Shown here: one piece after another, positions 27,157 to 35,935 of the stretch | Numbering within the stretch: the first letter of the stretch is position 1 | Layout: the number at the start of each line of letters is the position of its first letter | NCBI RefSeq assembly: GCF_000744655.1 | Contig: NZ_JQMJ01000004.1 | Span: 4,774,001 to 4,838,000, forward strand | DNA: 64,000 nt | Direction: 5' to 3' | Source: Streptacidiphilus rugosus AM-16 | GTDB lineage: Bacteria > Actinomycetota > Actinomycetes > Streptomycetales > Streptomycetaceae | Made by a program: the position numbers and the translations under genes | The notes under the pieces: generated by a model | Database searches by the model: none | Seen by the model: the letters and a program-made list of their open reading frames with translations, nothing else | What the model was told of the DNA's origin: nothing

Positions 27157-27620
27157 AACGCCCCACGTTTCCAGCGCGGCCGGCCTGGTACACCAGGCCG
27201 GCCGCCCGGCTGGCCTTCCAGCGCCACATTGTCTCCGCTGGCCTTCCGGCGAGGGTGGTTCGAGCGCCGAAGGACCTCCCAGGCGGCTTCGCCCTGGCCG
27301 TGGATATCCAACACCCGGATCTGCCCGCGCAGACTGTGACCATCGCCTTCGGCCCTGGGTTCCCGGAGATCCCCCGAGTCTCCTCCGACGGGCCGGCGCA
27401 ATCGCCCCACCGGTACGGCGACGGGTCGCTGTGCATGTGGTACCCGGGCGACCCGCCTGAGCAGCGCTGGGACCGGCGGCGTGACGGTCCGGTTGGACTC
27501 GTGGGGTTGATCCTCGCCCACCTGATGCGAGAGGAATGGTGGCGCCTGACCGGTGAATGGGCCGGACCGGAAGCCGAGCACGCCCCAATAGCCACGACCA
27601 CTACACCGGAGGGCGCATGA
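27153..27620 (+). CDS. Prokaryotic E2-like (ubiquitin-conjugating fold) protein
   Basis: A 155-residue protein. HRYGDGSLCMWYPGDPPEQRW-type context (residues about 88-107) with Cys94 is the catalytic pattern of prokaryotic E2 proteins that accompany CD-NTases. In short type II CBASS an E2 alone, without E1 or JAB, joins the CD-NTase to a target or to itself and primes it. GTG 27153 overlaps the nucleotidyltransferase stop, and its own stop overlaps the next ATG, so the three genes are translationally coupled. No E1-like or JAB gene is seen. Confidence 0.75.
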   Translation: MKRPTFPARPAWYTRPAARLAFQRHIVSAGLPARVVRAPKDLPGGFALAVDIQHPDLPAQTVTIAFGPGFPEIPRVSSDGPAQSPHRYGDGSLCMWYPGDPPEQRWDRRRDGPVGLVGLILAHLMREEWWRLTGEWAGPEAEHAPIATTTTPEGA

Positions 27621-28219
27621 CCTACTTCACCAACATCGCGTCACCTTCCCCCATGCCCAGCATGATCACGCACACAACCCTGCCCGCCGCCACCTCGGGC
27701 GGCGGGACGGGAGTCCTGCTGGCCACCGTGCTGTCAGGCGCGTTCCTCGCTGCGCTGATCACGGCGACCATCAACATCTGGCTTGCCCGCCGCAAGAGCC
27801 GCGAGGAGGAATGCGATCGGCTCCGCACTGCCTTCGCCGAGGCCTTCGCCACATATAGCGCCTACAAGGAGATGCCCTATGCAATCCGCCGGCGGCGCGC
27901 CGACCAGCCCGCCGAGGAGCGGACCCGCCTCTCGGAGACACTCCGGGAAATCCAGGCGCGCCTGGCCTACCACCAGGCTTGGATCCTCCTGGAGTCCTCT
28001 ACGGCAGGAACGGCCTACCAGGATCTGGTCAACCAGTTGCGTGCCATCGCGGGGGCAGCCATGAGCAGCGCATGGGCGGATCCCCCGCTCGACAACGACC
28101 CAGGCATGAACATCCCACCGTCGGTGATCGACCTCAGCGGTCTGCGGGACAACGAGAACACCTACCTCGAGGCCGTACGTGGCCACCTGCACAAGACAAA
28201 ACCTTGGTGGAGCCGCTAG
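27617..28219 (+). CDS. One-TM protein, candidate CBASS effector
   Basis: A 200-residue protein. One strong membrane helix (residues about 31-57, LLATVLSGAFLAALITATIN) is followed by a basic ARRKSREEE stop-transfer and about 140 mostly helical cytosolic residues. It matches no effector family I know: it is too short for SLATT two-helix proteins, and no nuclease or phospholipase motif is visible. Its place after the CD-NTase and E2 makes a membrane-disrupting effector the best guess. ATG 27617 overlaps the E2 stop; AGGG lies just upstream. Confidence 0.55.
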   Translation: MTYFTNIASPSPMPSMITHTTLPAATSGGGTGVLLATVLSGAFLAALITATINIWLARRKSREEECDRLRTAFAEAFATYSAYKEMPYAIRRRRADQPAEERTRLSETLREIQARLAYHQAWILLESSTAGTAYQDLVNQLRAIAGAAMSSAWADPPLDNDPGMNIPPSVIDLSGLRDNENTYLEAVRGHLHKTKPWWSR

Positions 28220-28417
28220 ATCAGCTGGCCCTGCACCATGCCATGAGCGGCAAAGGGACTCCTTCTCCTACAACTCGGAGCAAAGTCCTTCCGACCGGAG
28301 ACCTCCGGACGCACCCAACCCGCCCGAGGCAGTCCACAACAAGACGACGAGGTAGCCGACAGCGGCTATCCGCACCAAACCGATTTGGGTGCAGTTCGTT
28401 TCGAGGGAAGATGTTGA

Positions 28418-29951
28418 TCAGGCAGTGAGGGCGAACTGCTGCGGGTCGGAGTCGGGGTAGATCCGCGCGTGCTCCTTGCGGGTGTGGAAGCGCCAGTAGC
28501 GTTCGAGGTCGCCGTTGGCGACGATGGCGCGCAGTCGTAGGACGGCTTCGGCTCCGGGTAGGCCCCAGCGGGCGCCGGTGATGTCGAGGCGGTCGGCGAT
28601 CAGGTGGCGGCAGGCTCCCTCGACCGCACCGGTGGCGATCGGCCACCCGTTGTCGAGGGCGGTGTCGTAGTGGAGCTGGTCGAGGTGGCCGGTCAGGTAG
28701 CGGCGGCAGGCGTCGACGGCCTCACGCCGGGCGGCCGGCAGCTGTTTGCGCTTGGCCTCGGTGGTCATCTCGGCGGCGGTGCGGGCACGCGTCGCCCGAG
28801 AGGATCGCGGTCAGGCGGTCGGCCGCCCAGGCCTCGGCCTCGGTGGTGCCCGGTTTGTGGAAGGCATGGGCGGCGGCCCAGACGTATTCGGCGACGTGCA
28901 CGAAGTCCAGCAGCACGTGGACCCTGACACCGCGTCGGCCGGTCGCCGCTGCGATCAGGTCGAGCTGGTGGCGGGCCCCATCGACAAGGACGACCCACGG
29001 CCGCAGATGCTTCGGATCGCGCGCGAGGGCCTGGTCGAAGGCATCGGCAATGACCTGCTCGGGCGAACAGACCAGCGAGGCGGTGCACCACTTGTTCTCC
29101 GCCCGCGGCCCGGGGCGCGTTGGACGCTCGTTGCTGCGGCCGCCGGGCGGGTGGATCACATCATGCGGGCGCCTGGGGGCCGGGCGCGTGTCGAACACGC
29201 AGGCCACGGTCGCCATCCGTTTCCGGTTCGGCTTCTCTCCTGGCGCGAGCCGGCCGCGGTGGCCGCCCGCGGCCTTCTGGGCAGCCCGGCGGGTGGCCTC
29301 GCGCAGGGCCTCCGGGCGCATGACCACGCCCTTGCCGTCCACCTGGACCACCAGCGGCATCGAGCGGCTGCACGGGATGGGGATCGCGGTCCGGTAGAAG
29401 TCGTCGACGTCGACCGCGGCCGCGACGACGAGCTCTTCGAGTCTGCGCTTGCCGAGGACGTTCCCGCAGCGGCGCTCGACCGCGTCGTGGGCCTGGTCGA
29501 AGGAGCCGCGGACGGCCTCGGTGACGGCGAGTCGCCGTAATCCCATCGAGTGCCGGCCCGCGGGCAGGGACAGTGTCTGGTCTGCGGGGTGGATGTTGCC
29601 CAGGCCCGGCCCCCGGTGAGCGATCCGGGTGACCCGGACCGTCCCGAACACGGTGGCCAGCCATCGCGAGTGCCCGGTCTCCCGCCAGGGCCGCACCCGC
29701 CCCTCCGGCCCGGTCACCGTGGGGCCGCTACCGGCGCGGACCTGGTGCTCTTCCTGCCTGGCCCGCAGGTCCAGGTGGTCCTGCAGCAGCAGGCGAAGCA
29801 GTTCCCGCCCGGCCGCATCGAGGTGTTCCTCCAGGTCGGCGTGCGTCCAGGTGGTCGCCCGACTGCCTGACAGCGTGCGCATCAGCGTCTCGAAGGCGCT
29901 GATCGAGCGCGCAAAGGGGTCAACGGTGCATGCGGTGTCGTACGGTGTCAT
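28418..29951 (-). pseudogene. ISKra4-family transposase, frameshifted
   Basis: The N-terminal 390 residues (from MTPYDTACTVDPFARSISAF to AEAWAADRLTAILSGD) and the C-terminal 115 (MTTEAKRKQLPAARREAVDA, then NGWPIATGAVEGACRHLIAD) are in different frames, joining near 28770-28800. Together they give a full-size transposase of about 505 residues. The segment QVDGKGVVMR and the late GAVEGACRHL with WGLPGAEAVLRLRA are typical of the family. ATG start 29951. Whether the shift is decay, read error or programmed is open; there is no obvious slippery run. Confidence 0.75.
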
Positions 29952-29955
29952 CTCC

Positions 29956-30017
29956 AGGGCTCTTCCCGTCCAGCATCGATTGGGTCGCACCTTCGAATGT
30001 AGGCGCGGAAGAGCCCT
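29956..30017. repeat. 11-bp inverted repeat upstream of the transposase
   Basis: AGGGCTCTTCC (29956-29966) and its exact complement (30007-30017) flank 40 bp just before the transposase start. It may be an operator or an attenuation hairpin between the transposase and the passenger gene. Confidence 0.6.
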
Positions 30018-30021
30018 GCTG

Positions 30022-30564
30022 TTAACGGGAGTTGGGCAAATCGCTACCTCGGCGGCGGGCCGAGGTGAACATGCCCGGGGTGTCTTCGTCCAGCCAGCCT
30101 CGTTCGACCAGCCGCTTCAGCTTCGAGCGGGTGCCCTCGATCTTCCCGGTCTCGGCCGGCAGCCCGATTCTGGGCACGATCTGTTTGGCGCGGACCGGCC
30201 CCGGCGCGTCCGCCACCACCTCCAAGATGTCCCGGTATACCCGCGGTAGCACCTCCGCCCCCATCCCGGGCCGCCACTTCGGAACTGTCAGCACCCCGAT
30301 GACCCGCCGCTCGGCTCCCGCATACGCCGACGCCACCGGTTCACCGACGGTCGGCCAATCATCATCGACACCGACCGCCGACTTCTCCGGGGTCATCTCC
30401 GCGAGCACCTCGGCGACCGTCTCCCGCGCGATCCGCAACCGCGCCAGGCTCTCCCGGGCCAGCTCCAGCTTCCCGGACAGCTCGGCGAGCTCGGCTTCGA
30501 TCTCCTCGACCCGTGCTTGAGCAGTCGCCTCGCGCGCTTCCAACTCCTCGAACAGCGAGCCCAT
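30022..30564 (-). CDS. IS passenger: coiled-coil plus winged-helix protein
   Basis: A 180-residue protein. Residues 1-60 form a long coiled coil (EELEAREATAQARVEEIEAE), and the C-terminal 80 (VYRDILEVVADAPGPVRAKQ, then LKRLVERGWLDEDTPGMF) look like a winged helix. ATG 30564 is chosen. It lies inside the inverted repeats and upstream of the transposase on the same strand, so it is part of the element. A role in transposition control or target binding is plausible but unproven. Confidence 0.65.
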   Translation of the reverse strand: MGSLFEELEAREATAQARVEEIEAELAELSGKLELARESLARLRIARETVAEVLAEMTPEKSAVGVDDDWPTVGEPVASAYAGAERRVIGVLTVPKWRPGMGAEVLPRVYRDILEVVADAPGPVRAKQIVPRIGLPAETGKIEGTRSKLKRLVERGWLDEDTPGMFTSARRRGSDLPNSR

Positions 30565-30674
30565 CCGCCACCCTCCTCCACCACCACGGTAGAGACGAGA
30601 GGCCGCGAGCACAGCCCCGCCGCCCGGTGATCGTCACACCCGACCGACTGCATGAACGCTTCGGTCAACATAAG

Positions 30675-31121
30675 TCAGGCGTCAAGGTCACGCTCAAAAT
30701 CGCTGATCACCCAGGCAGGCTCCACCCACCCGGCAGGGAGCGCAGGTGTCTGCCCACGATTCTCGTTGGTGCTGACCACCCACCCGGCCTCGGTCGGCCA
30801 CAAGGTGACAGCGCCCCACCACAGATAGCTGTACAGGCCTTCCCACGTGGCAGGATCGGCGAGGATCTCAGGAAGCTCATCCCGGGCGATAGCGGCTCCG
30901 TACACGATGCCCTTCTGGCCGTCCGGAGCCGTCCAGGGCTCCATGCGATGCACGGTCACCCAACCTCGGTCGACCAGGCGGAGTACTTCAGCCGGAAGGT
31001 CCACCGGCTCGCCGGCTTCGTCGATGCCGTCCACGAACGCCAGCCCTGCGGTCCCCTCAAGGGCACAGATCATCAGCTCTCGCTCGACACGCGAGAGGTC
31101 CGCCCACTGGGTCTCAGCCAC
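30675..31121 (-). CDS. IS passenger: unknown 148-aa protein
   Basis: A 148-residue acidic soluble protein, Trp-rich (SYLWWGAVTLWPTEAGWVV), beginning MAETQWADLSRVERELMICA. I do not recognise it. It lies between the right inverted repeat and the coiled-coil gene, in the same direction. It resembles the small stand-alone proteins of Streptomyces mobile DNA more than a transposition protein, so it may be cargo. Confidence 0.55.
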   Translation of the reverse strand: MAETQWADLSRVERELMICALEGTAGLAFVDGIDEAGEPVDLPAEVLRLVDRGWVTVHRMEPWTAPDGQKGIVYGAAIARDELPEILADPATWEGLYSYLWWGAVTLWPTEAGWVVSTNENRGQTPALPAGWVEPAWVISDFERDLDA

Positions 31122-31250
31122 ACCCCGAGTGTGCCACGACCAGCGCGAATTCCCTCACCACGACCCTCAAAGAGCCCCGGCTCGTCCTCTCCCTTCAAAG
31201 GAACTGCACCCAACCGATTTCCCACTGGCACCTGGCCCGGCACCCGCGTC

Positions 31251-32274
31251 CTATCGCCTGACTGCCTCGGGGATTGGACCGTAGCTGCTGACCGGGACAG
31301 CGGTCCGCTGCCCTGCAGCGCAGATTGAGTTAACGAAGCGGGGCAGCGCAGAGCCAGGGCGGAAATGGACGTAGGTTTGGGACGCCTGGATCTGCAGGCG
31401 GTTCATCCCATCGACGACGTCTTTGGTGATCTTGACAATCTCGTCCAGGCGGCCGAGGGCGATCAGGTGACGTGGCCCAAGGGGAAGGACCACGGTGTTC
31501 GCATCCCCGAGAGGAACCTCCGGGCGGCATGGTGTAGCGCAGTGACAGGGCCGGGCTATCCCCGATGAGGAACTCGCCTTCGCGCGGCACGATGATTTGC
31601 AGTCCGCTGCCTGCAATCCTCCGGCGTGCGAGTTTGAACCGCTCCTCCAGCCCGGTGCGCAGCAGGGCTCCGCACTCATAGATTGACCTGGACAGGGCCA
31701 GGAACCGGTTGGCGAAATATTCCACACCCTCCGGGCCGACCAGGTGAAGGTTGTACTCGTTCAGCGCTGCGAACCGGACTCGCTCGGCGCCAGTGGTCAC
31801 CATCCTGTGATAATGAGCGGCGAAAACCCGGCTCCAGATGTCCTCGTGCATAGCACGGATCCGCAAGCTGCGGACGAAGTGAAGGGCAACCGTGTCGAGG
31901 AGCACCTTCTTCGCCTGGGGGTCAGCGAGGGCTTCACCAGCGTCTAGTGCTTCGAACGCCTTCGGCAAGAGGGTCTCTGTCTCCTTCCACAGATCTTCCA
32001 TAGACCCGGAGGCGAAAGGCACGAAATCCTCGACCCATCCGAAACCCCTCGGCCCCCTGTCCTTCTGAGCCCGGTGAGGATGGTCCACATCGATCCGGCT
32101 GAGTTTTACGCCCCCCGACTGGGGAACAGCGAAACGCTTGAGAATCACTGCGGAGACCACATGCTGCCTGCGGACCGCGGAGGCAGTCTCGCACCGAAGT
32201 TCACCAATTCTGGCGAGGTCTGTGTGCACGCTGGCCGCGTCCGTGACTGTCTCAGGGGAGCCGACGCTCATCAT
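31251..32274 (-). pseudogene. DUF4238-like protein, frameshifted
   Basis: The N-terminal part (RRQHVVSAVILKRFAVPQSG, then HEDIWSRVFAAHYHRMVTTG and GDSPALSLRYTMPP) resembles DUF4238, a family of unknown function found in mobile and defence regions. The frame breaks near 31518-31530 and resumes as EVPLGDANTVVLPLGPRHLI to the end. A repaired product would be about 340 residues. ATG 32274 or 32271 is the likely start. It was left between two insertion sequences. Confidence 0.6.
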
Positions 32275-32380
32275 CCGATGATGACAGTGCCTGCACCACC
32301 AGTCCAACGGGTTTGGGATGGTGCCTGGCGATCATGGACGCGCGGTGACGCACAATCAGAAGGGCAGGCAACCGCTTACT

Positions 32381-33851
32381 GGGTCTTCAAAGTTGAGCGG
32401 TGCGGAGGTGTCCGCGGGCTCGGCGGGTGGTGACGCAGCGTGTCCGTAGGCGCTGGTTGTCGGCGTTCCGGAACCCGAACGCGTTGCGGGCGACGAGCTT
32501 GATCACGCGGTTAATGCCCTCGCTCTTGGCGTTGCTGTGGCCGGTGCGGATGAACGCCTCGATCTCGGTCCACCAGCGGTCGACGGTGACGGCAAGCTGC
32601 CTCACCTCGGGGAGATCGGAGTCCGCGCACCAGGTGAGGAACTTCCAGCGGGCGTGGCCGATGCGGTGGCGGTCGGCGGCGGTGCGGGCCAGGGCGAGGA
32701 GGCTGCGCAGGTTCTCCTTGGCGATCCACGCGGTCAGCAGCCTCTGGCCGATGTCGCCTTCGTCGAGCAGGGTGTTCCACATGGCGGCGAACTGCTCGCC
32801 GGTGAGGTCCTCGCGGTTGCGCAGGAGCCGACGCCTGGCCTTCCACTCCGGGTCGTCGGCGCGTCCGCGCCGGCCGCGGATCTCGGCGGTGGTGCGGCGT
32901 CGGACGGTGGAGAGCATCTTGTTGGCGAGCTGGACGACGTGGAAGTGATCGACCACGACCGTGGCCCGGGGCAGGGCGAGGCGGACGGCGGCCCGGTAAG
33001 TGGTGGACATGTCGATGGCCACGTACTTGATGGTCTTCCTCCACTCCAGCGGGGCGGCGACGAGCCAGCTGAGCACGTCGGGGACGGTGCGGCCCTCGAC
33101 CTGCCCGAGCAGCCCGCCGGTGCCGAGCGCGTCGACGAAGCCGGTGTGCCAGCGGTCGCGAACCAGGTGCCACTTGCCGGTCTCAAGGTCCTGCTCCCAG
33201 CGAGGACGTCCGCGCCTGGTCTCGTCGATGCCCAGCACCTCCACCTCGGGCAGCGGTGCCTCGGTGACCTCGCGGGCCTGATCACGGAAGGCGTCCATCA
33301 CGGTCGGCCAGGACAGGTGCAGGTCGCGGGCGGCCTGGATGACGGTCGAGCCGGCGTCCCGCACCCGCCGTCCGGCCCAGTCCCGCAGCCGGGCGGTGAT
33401 CCGCGCACCGGCCGGTATCTGCGGGACCTGCTCGGTGAACGACCCTCGCGGGCAGGCCGGCTCGGCACACCACCAGCGGCGCTTGTACCAGTGGAACTCC
33501 AGCCCGTTCTCCCCGTACGGCAGGTCCCGAGGCCGGGTGACGGCCGAACCCCTCACCTTGGTGGCGAACGCCCCGCACGACGGGCAGGCCGTCGCGGTCT
33601 CGTCGGCCGTGGCCAGGTGGACCCGGCGTGTGCCGTCGGTCAGCCGCTCGACCCGCACGACGGACACCCCGTCGAGATCGAGCAGCAGCGTCGTATCGTT
33701 GAGCAAGCCCGTGGCTCCTACATGATCGCTCTGCGTCAAGAACAGAAACGATCATGCACGACCACGGGCCTCTTGCTTCCCGGCCCCATCACCGACCGTG
33801 ACAGCACGTCAGCCGTCCGCCCGGAGCCGCACCGCTCAACTTCGAAGACCC
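32381..33851. mobile_element. ISL3-family insertion sequence
   Basis: A 1,471-bp element with 25-bp terminal inverted repeats at 32381-32405 and 33827-33851 (24 of 25 match; inward GGGTCTTC). A perfect 8-bp target duplication CGCTTACT flanks it at 32373-32380 and 33852-33859, the size usual for ISL3. The near-perfect ends and intact transposase point to a recent insertion. Confidence 0.93.
32387..33739 (-). CDS. ISL3-family transposase
   Basis: A 450-residue intact transposase. The N-terminal zinc-finger part (CPSCGAFATKVRG, then WWCAEPAC) and HTH are followed by a DDE core: Asp in VLGIDETRRG, Asp in YVAIDMSTTY, Asp in VVVDHFHVVQLANKM and Glu in SNAKSEGINRVIK. TTG 33739 is the outermost start; another TTG at LLNDTTLLLDLDG fits the common family start. 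The stop lies 6 bp inside the inverted repeat end. Confidence 0.95.
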   Translation of the reverse strand: MTQSDHVGATGLLNDTTLLLDLDGVSVVRVERLTDGTRRVHLATADETATACPSCGAFATKVRGSAVTRPRDLPYGENGLEFHWYKRRWWCAEPACPRGSFTEQVPQIPAGARITARLRDWAGRRVRDAGSTVIQAARDLHLSWPTVMDAFRDQAREVTEAPLPEVEVLGIDETRRGRPRWEQDLETGKWHLVRDRWHTGFVDALGTGGLLGQVEGRTVPDVLSWLVAAPLEWRKTIKYVAIDMSTTYRAAVRLALPRATVVVDHFHVVQLANKMLSTVRRRTTAEIRGRRGRADDPEWKARRRLLRNREDLTGEQFAAMWNTLLDEGDIGQRLLTAWIAKENLRSLLALARTAADRHRIGHARWKFLTWCADSDLPEVRQLAVTVDRWWTEIEAFIRTGHSNAKSEGINRVIKLVARNAFGFRNADNQRLRTRCVTTRRARGHLRTAQL

Positions 33852-33952
33852 CGCTTACTTCTACGTTCAAAGCCTTGCGCCCGTGGCCGGCGGCTGCAAG
33901 CGTTCCCGACCTCGTCATCCGGCGACCACCCTCGGCCCCTCGGGGGCACGGG

Positions 33953-34768
33953 TCAGAAAAGTGCGTCTTGCTGGGGAGCCTCGAGCGCGGCGACGGTGGG
34001 GTTGAACACGCCCAGGAGCATAAACGTTCTCGGGTGGGCGGCGATGTTCCCCACGAAGAAGTGCGTCGCCCGGCCGGGCGTGATCATCCTGGTCCACCAC
34101 CGGTCGCGCAGCACCTGCGGCAACTGCTCCGCGGGGTACTTGTTGCGGAACTTCCGCCAGGACTGGCCGGCCTCCCAGTCGTGCAGGCCCATGTCGTGGC
34201 CGGTACAGCTCTGGTCCTTGCACCGGAAACGGTAGCGGAAGTCGTAAGGAATCCACTCCAGAGGGCGGTGGTCCGGGTGCAGGACGTCCCCCTGGTTGAC
34301 CAGACCGTGCTGCTCCGCCGTCCACGGGCGGGCCTCGGTGAGCCGGAAGGAGTCGACGGCCACTGGGCGAAACAGGCCCAGCGAGGTGCCGTCGGCCTGC
34401 TGGCGTCGTTTGATCGCACACAGCGACGGCTCGATCAAGGGGCGTGCGATCTTCAGGCGTTCTGCCCATCCGTCGCTGCTGCTGACGCTGTCCACGATGG
34501 TCAGGGTGTCGAGGTTCGGGCGCAGGCTCTCCGGCCTGCGGTCGGTATGGTGCGAGCGGACGTCCACCTCGACGACGCTGTACTTCGTGAACTGCTTGTC
34601 CTCGTCCAGCAGACGGTGCGGGATGGGGAACAGTCGCACGTGCTGCACCGGATCCGTGTCCAGCCGGATGCCCGCGACGCAGCAGGTTTCCAGGTACTTG
34701 TGCGAGACGTCGGGATAGGTCTTGACCGTGATCAGGATCCGAGCGCGTTCCCACCCCAGCGGTGTCAT
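33953..34768 (-). CDS. Unknown partner of the HTH-DUF488 protein
   Basis: A 271-residue soluble protein starting MTPLGWERARILITVKTYPD, then KYLETCCVAGI and HVRLFPIPHRLLDEDKQFTK. The pattern ILITVKTYP...C.AG...RLFPIP is a recurring N-terminal beta-rich (OB-like) domain in proteins encoded next to DUF488 genes. A later CKDQSCTGHDMGLHDWE segment could bind zinc. ATG 34768 follows GGGGG. It is downstream of the HTH-DUF488 gene by 86 bp. Function unknown; the pair recurs in mobile DNA, so a defence or DNA-linked role is possible. Confidence 0.55.
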   Translation of the reverse strand: MTPLGWERARILITVKTYPDVSHKYLETCCVAGIRLDTDPVQHVRLFPIPHRLLDEDKQFTKYSVVEVDVRSHHTDRRPESLRPNLDTLTIVDSVSSSDGWAERLKIARPLIEPSLCAIKRRQQADGTSLGLFRPVAVDSFRLTEARPWTAEQHGLVNQGDVLHPDHRPLEWIPYDFRYRFRCKDQSCTGHDMGLHDWEAGQSWRKFRNKYPAEQLPQVLRDRWWTRMITPGRATHFFVGNIAAHPRTFMLLGVFNPTVAALEAPQQDALF

Positions 34769-34854
34769 GTCCGACCCCCTTCGCCCCTGACACCATTGGG
34801 CGCGCACGATGACCGCTGCGCAAGAAGGCCTCCTGCGCCGCGAGTTGAGGCGAG

Positions 34855-35535
34855 TCAGGCCAGCGGGCTGACCGGTAGCGAGGTACGTCGATGAAGCGCC
34901 GCCAGCACGGCCTGGCGGTGGCATCGGGACTCGTCCTGCTCAAAGCAAAGGACCGCGACCGATCGCCCGGAAGCCAACTCCACGAGTTCGTCGAGCTGGC
35001 GTCTGGCCGGCTCTTCACTCATGACGCTCTCGAAGGCGGCCAGGCCCTCGCTGATCCGGCCGTCCCAGAAGGGCGCCCGGTTGTCCTTCGGGTTTCCCAA
35101 AGCCCGCAGGTGCACGTAGTCGATATCGGCTTCGGCCAGGGCCTCGCTCAGGCGGGTCTTGCTGAAGCCTCGCTTGCGGCTGATCGGCGTCAACCGCACA
35201 TCCGCCACCGCGTCAACCCCGGCCTCCACCAGCGCGGTGACGAAGGAGTCGATCGTCCGGCCCTCATACCCCGTCGACCACAAGCCCGGCTCGCCGGCCG
35301 ACAGCAAAACCTCGACCGTGACCTCCAGGGCATCCGCCACAGCAGCCACCGTGAACACCCCCGGCTGCCCAGCAGGCCCGCTCTCCAACCGGACCACGGT
35401 CCGCTCCGACAAACCGGCAGCCCCTGCCAGCTGGCCACGGGACCATCCGCGGGCCTCACGAAGGACCCGAACCTGCCGTCCGAGGCGGCGCGCACGCCCA
35501 GGATCGTGGGCGTCGACGCGCGGGCTCTCGGACAT
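34855..35535 (-). CDS. HTH (XRE) - DUF488 fusion protein
   Basis: A 226-residue protein. Residues about 10-75 are an XRE helix-turn-helix (RQVRVLREARGWSRGQLAGA, then GLSERTVVRLE). Residues about 85-226 are DUF488: GYEGRTIDSFVTALVEAGVD, DVRLTPISRKRGFSKT, YVHLRALGNPKDNR and VAVLCFEQDESRCHRQAVL, with the conserved Cys-His-Arg. DUF488 has no settled activity. ATG 35535 follows GGATCGGTGG. It is the first gene of the right-end module, 287 bp inside the att repeat. Confidence 0.75.
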   Translation of the reverse strand: MSESPRVDAHDPGRARRLGRQVRVLREARGWSRGQLAGAAGLSERTVVRLESGPAGQPGVFTVAAVADALEVTVEVLLSAGEPGLWSTGYEGRTIDSFVTALVEAGVDAVADVRLTPISRKRGFSKTRLSEALAEADIDYVHLRALGNPKDNRAPFWDGRISEGLAAFESVMSEEPARRQLDELVELASGRSVAVLCFEQDESRCHRQAVLAALHRRTSLPVSPLA

Positions 35536-35822
35536 GTCCACCGATCCTAGCCTTCGCACCAGATGGAGTCTGAGCCGGATCCTCAAACGGGTGAACCGCA
35601 ACGCAGCCTGACGTCTGACGGTCCGACGTGCCGCCTCATGATTCGCCCAAGGTCTGGCGAGGCGGGACCTGAAGGCCTCAGTCGGATGACGGCCGCCTGG
35701 GGACCACTTGGGGACCACACGCCCTGCACGCCCGCGCACGATCTACTCAAATCCAACCTTGCTGCCCGTGATCGAGCGTGCATGACGTGCAGTTCAAGGT
35801 GCTTTGTGACGTCCTCGCTCGG
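35536..35822. other. Right-end gap of the island
   Basis: 287 bp with no supported gene between the DUF488 start and the att repeat. It must hold the promoter of the DUF488 operon. Confidence 0.4.
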
Positions 35823-35872
35823 CTGGGGGTCAAGGGGTCGCAGGTTCAAATCCTGCCGTCCCGACTCGGACG
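35823..35872 (+). repeat. Attachment-site repeat, right copy (att)
   Basis: Second copy of the 50-bp tRNA-Pro 3' segment, without the tRNA 5' half, so not a tRNA gene. The base at 35856 is C where the left copy has T; C would restore a G-C pair in the T stem, suggesting that this copy is the original chromosomal tail. It is followed by a diverged copy of the terminator and inverted repeat up to about 35997. Confidence 0.88.
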
Positions 35873-35893
35873 GATGTCCAGAGTCGTAGGTCG

Positions 35894-35935
35894 GAGCCGG
35901 TGCCTGATTCATCAGACACCGGCTTTCGGCGTTTT
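35894..35935 (+). terminator. Diverged copy of the tRNA-Pro terminator
   Basis: GAGCCGGTGCCTGAT pairs with ATCAGACACCGGCTT with few mismatches, followed by a GTTTTT run. It has no tRNA gene upstream of it now. Confidence 0.6.

Larger units (their letters stand above)
28387..31211. mobile_element. ISKra4-like insertion sequence with two passenger genes
   Basis: A 2,825-bp element. Terminal inverted repeats are 28387-28408 and 31190-31211 (19 of 22 positions match; both begin GGGTGCAGTTC read inward). A perfect 9-bp target duplication AACCGATTT flanks it at 28378-28386 and 31212-31220. It holds a frameshifted transposase and two further genes on the same strand. It landed 167 bp after the CBASS-like operon. 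Confidence 0.85.

Noticed and set aside
28770-28800. Programmed frameshift in the ISKra4-type transposase
   Set aside because: No slippery heptamer or A/T run is visible at the junction, and other genes in the window carry similar lesions, so decay or read error is simpler.
35823-35896. Second copy taken as a second tRNA-Pro gene
   Set aside because: Only the 3' half is present; the acceptor 5' strand, D arm and half the anticodon stem are missing.
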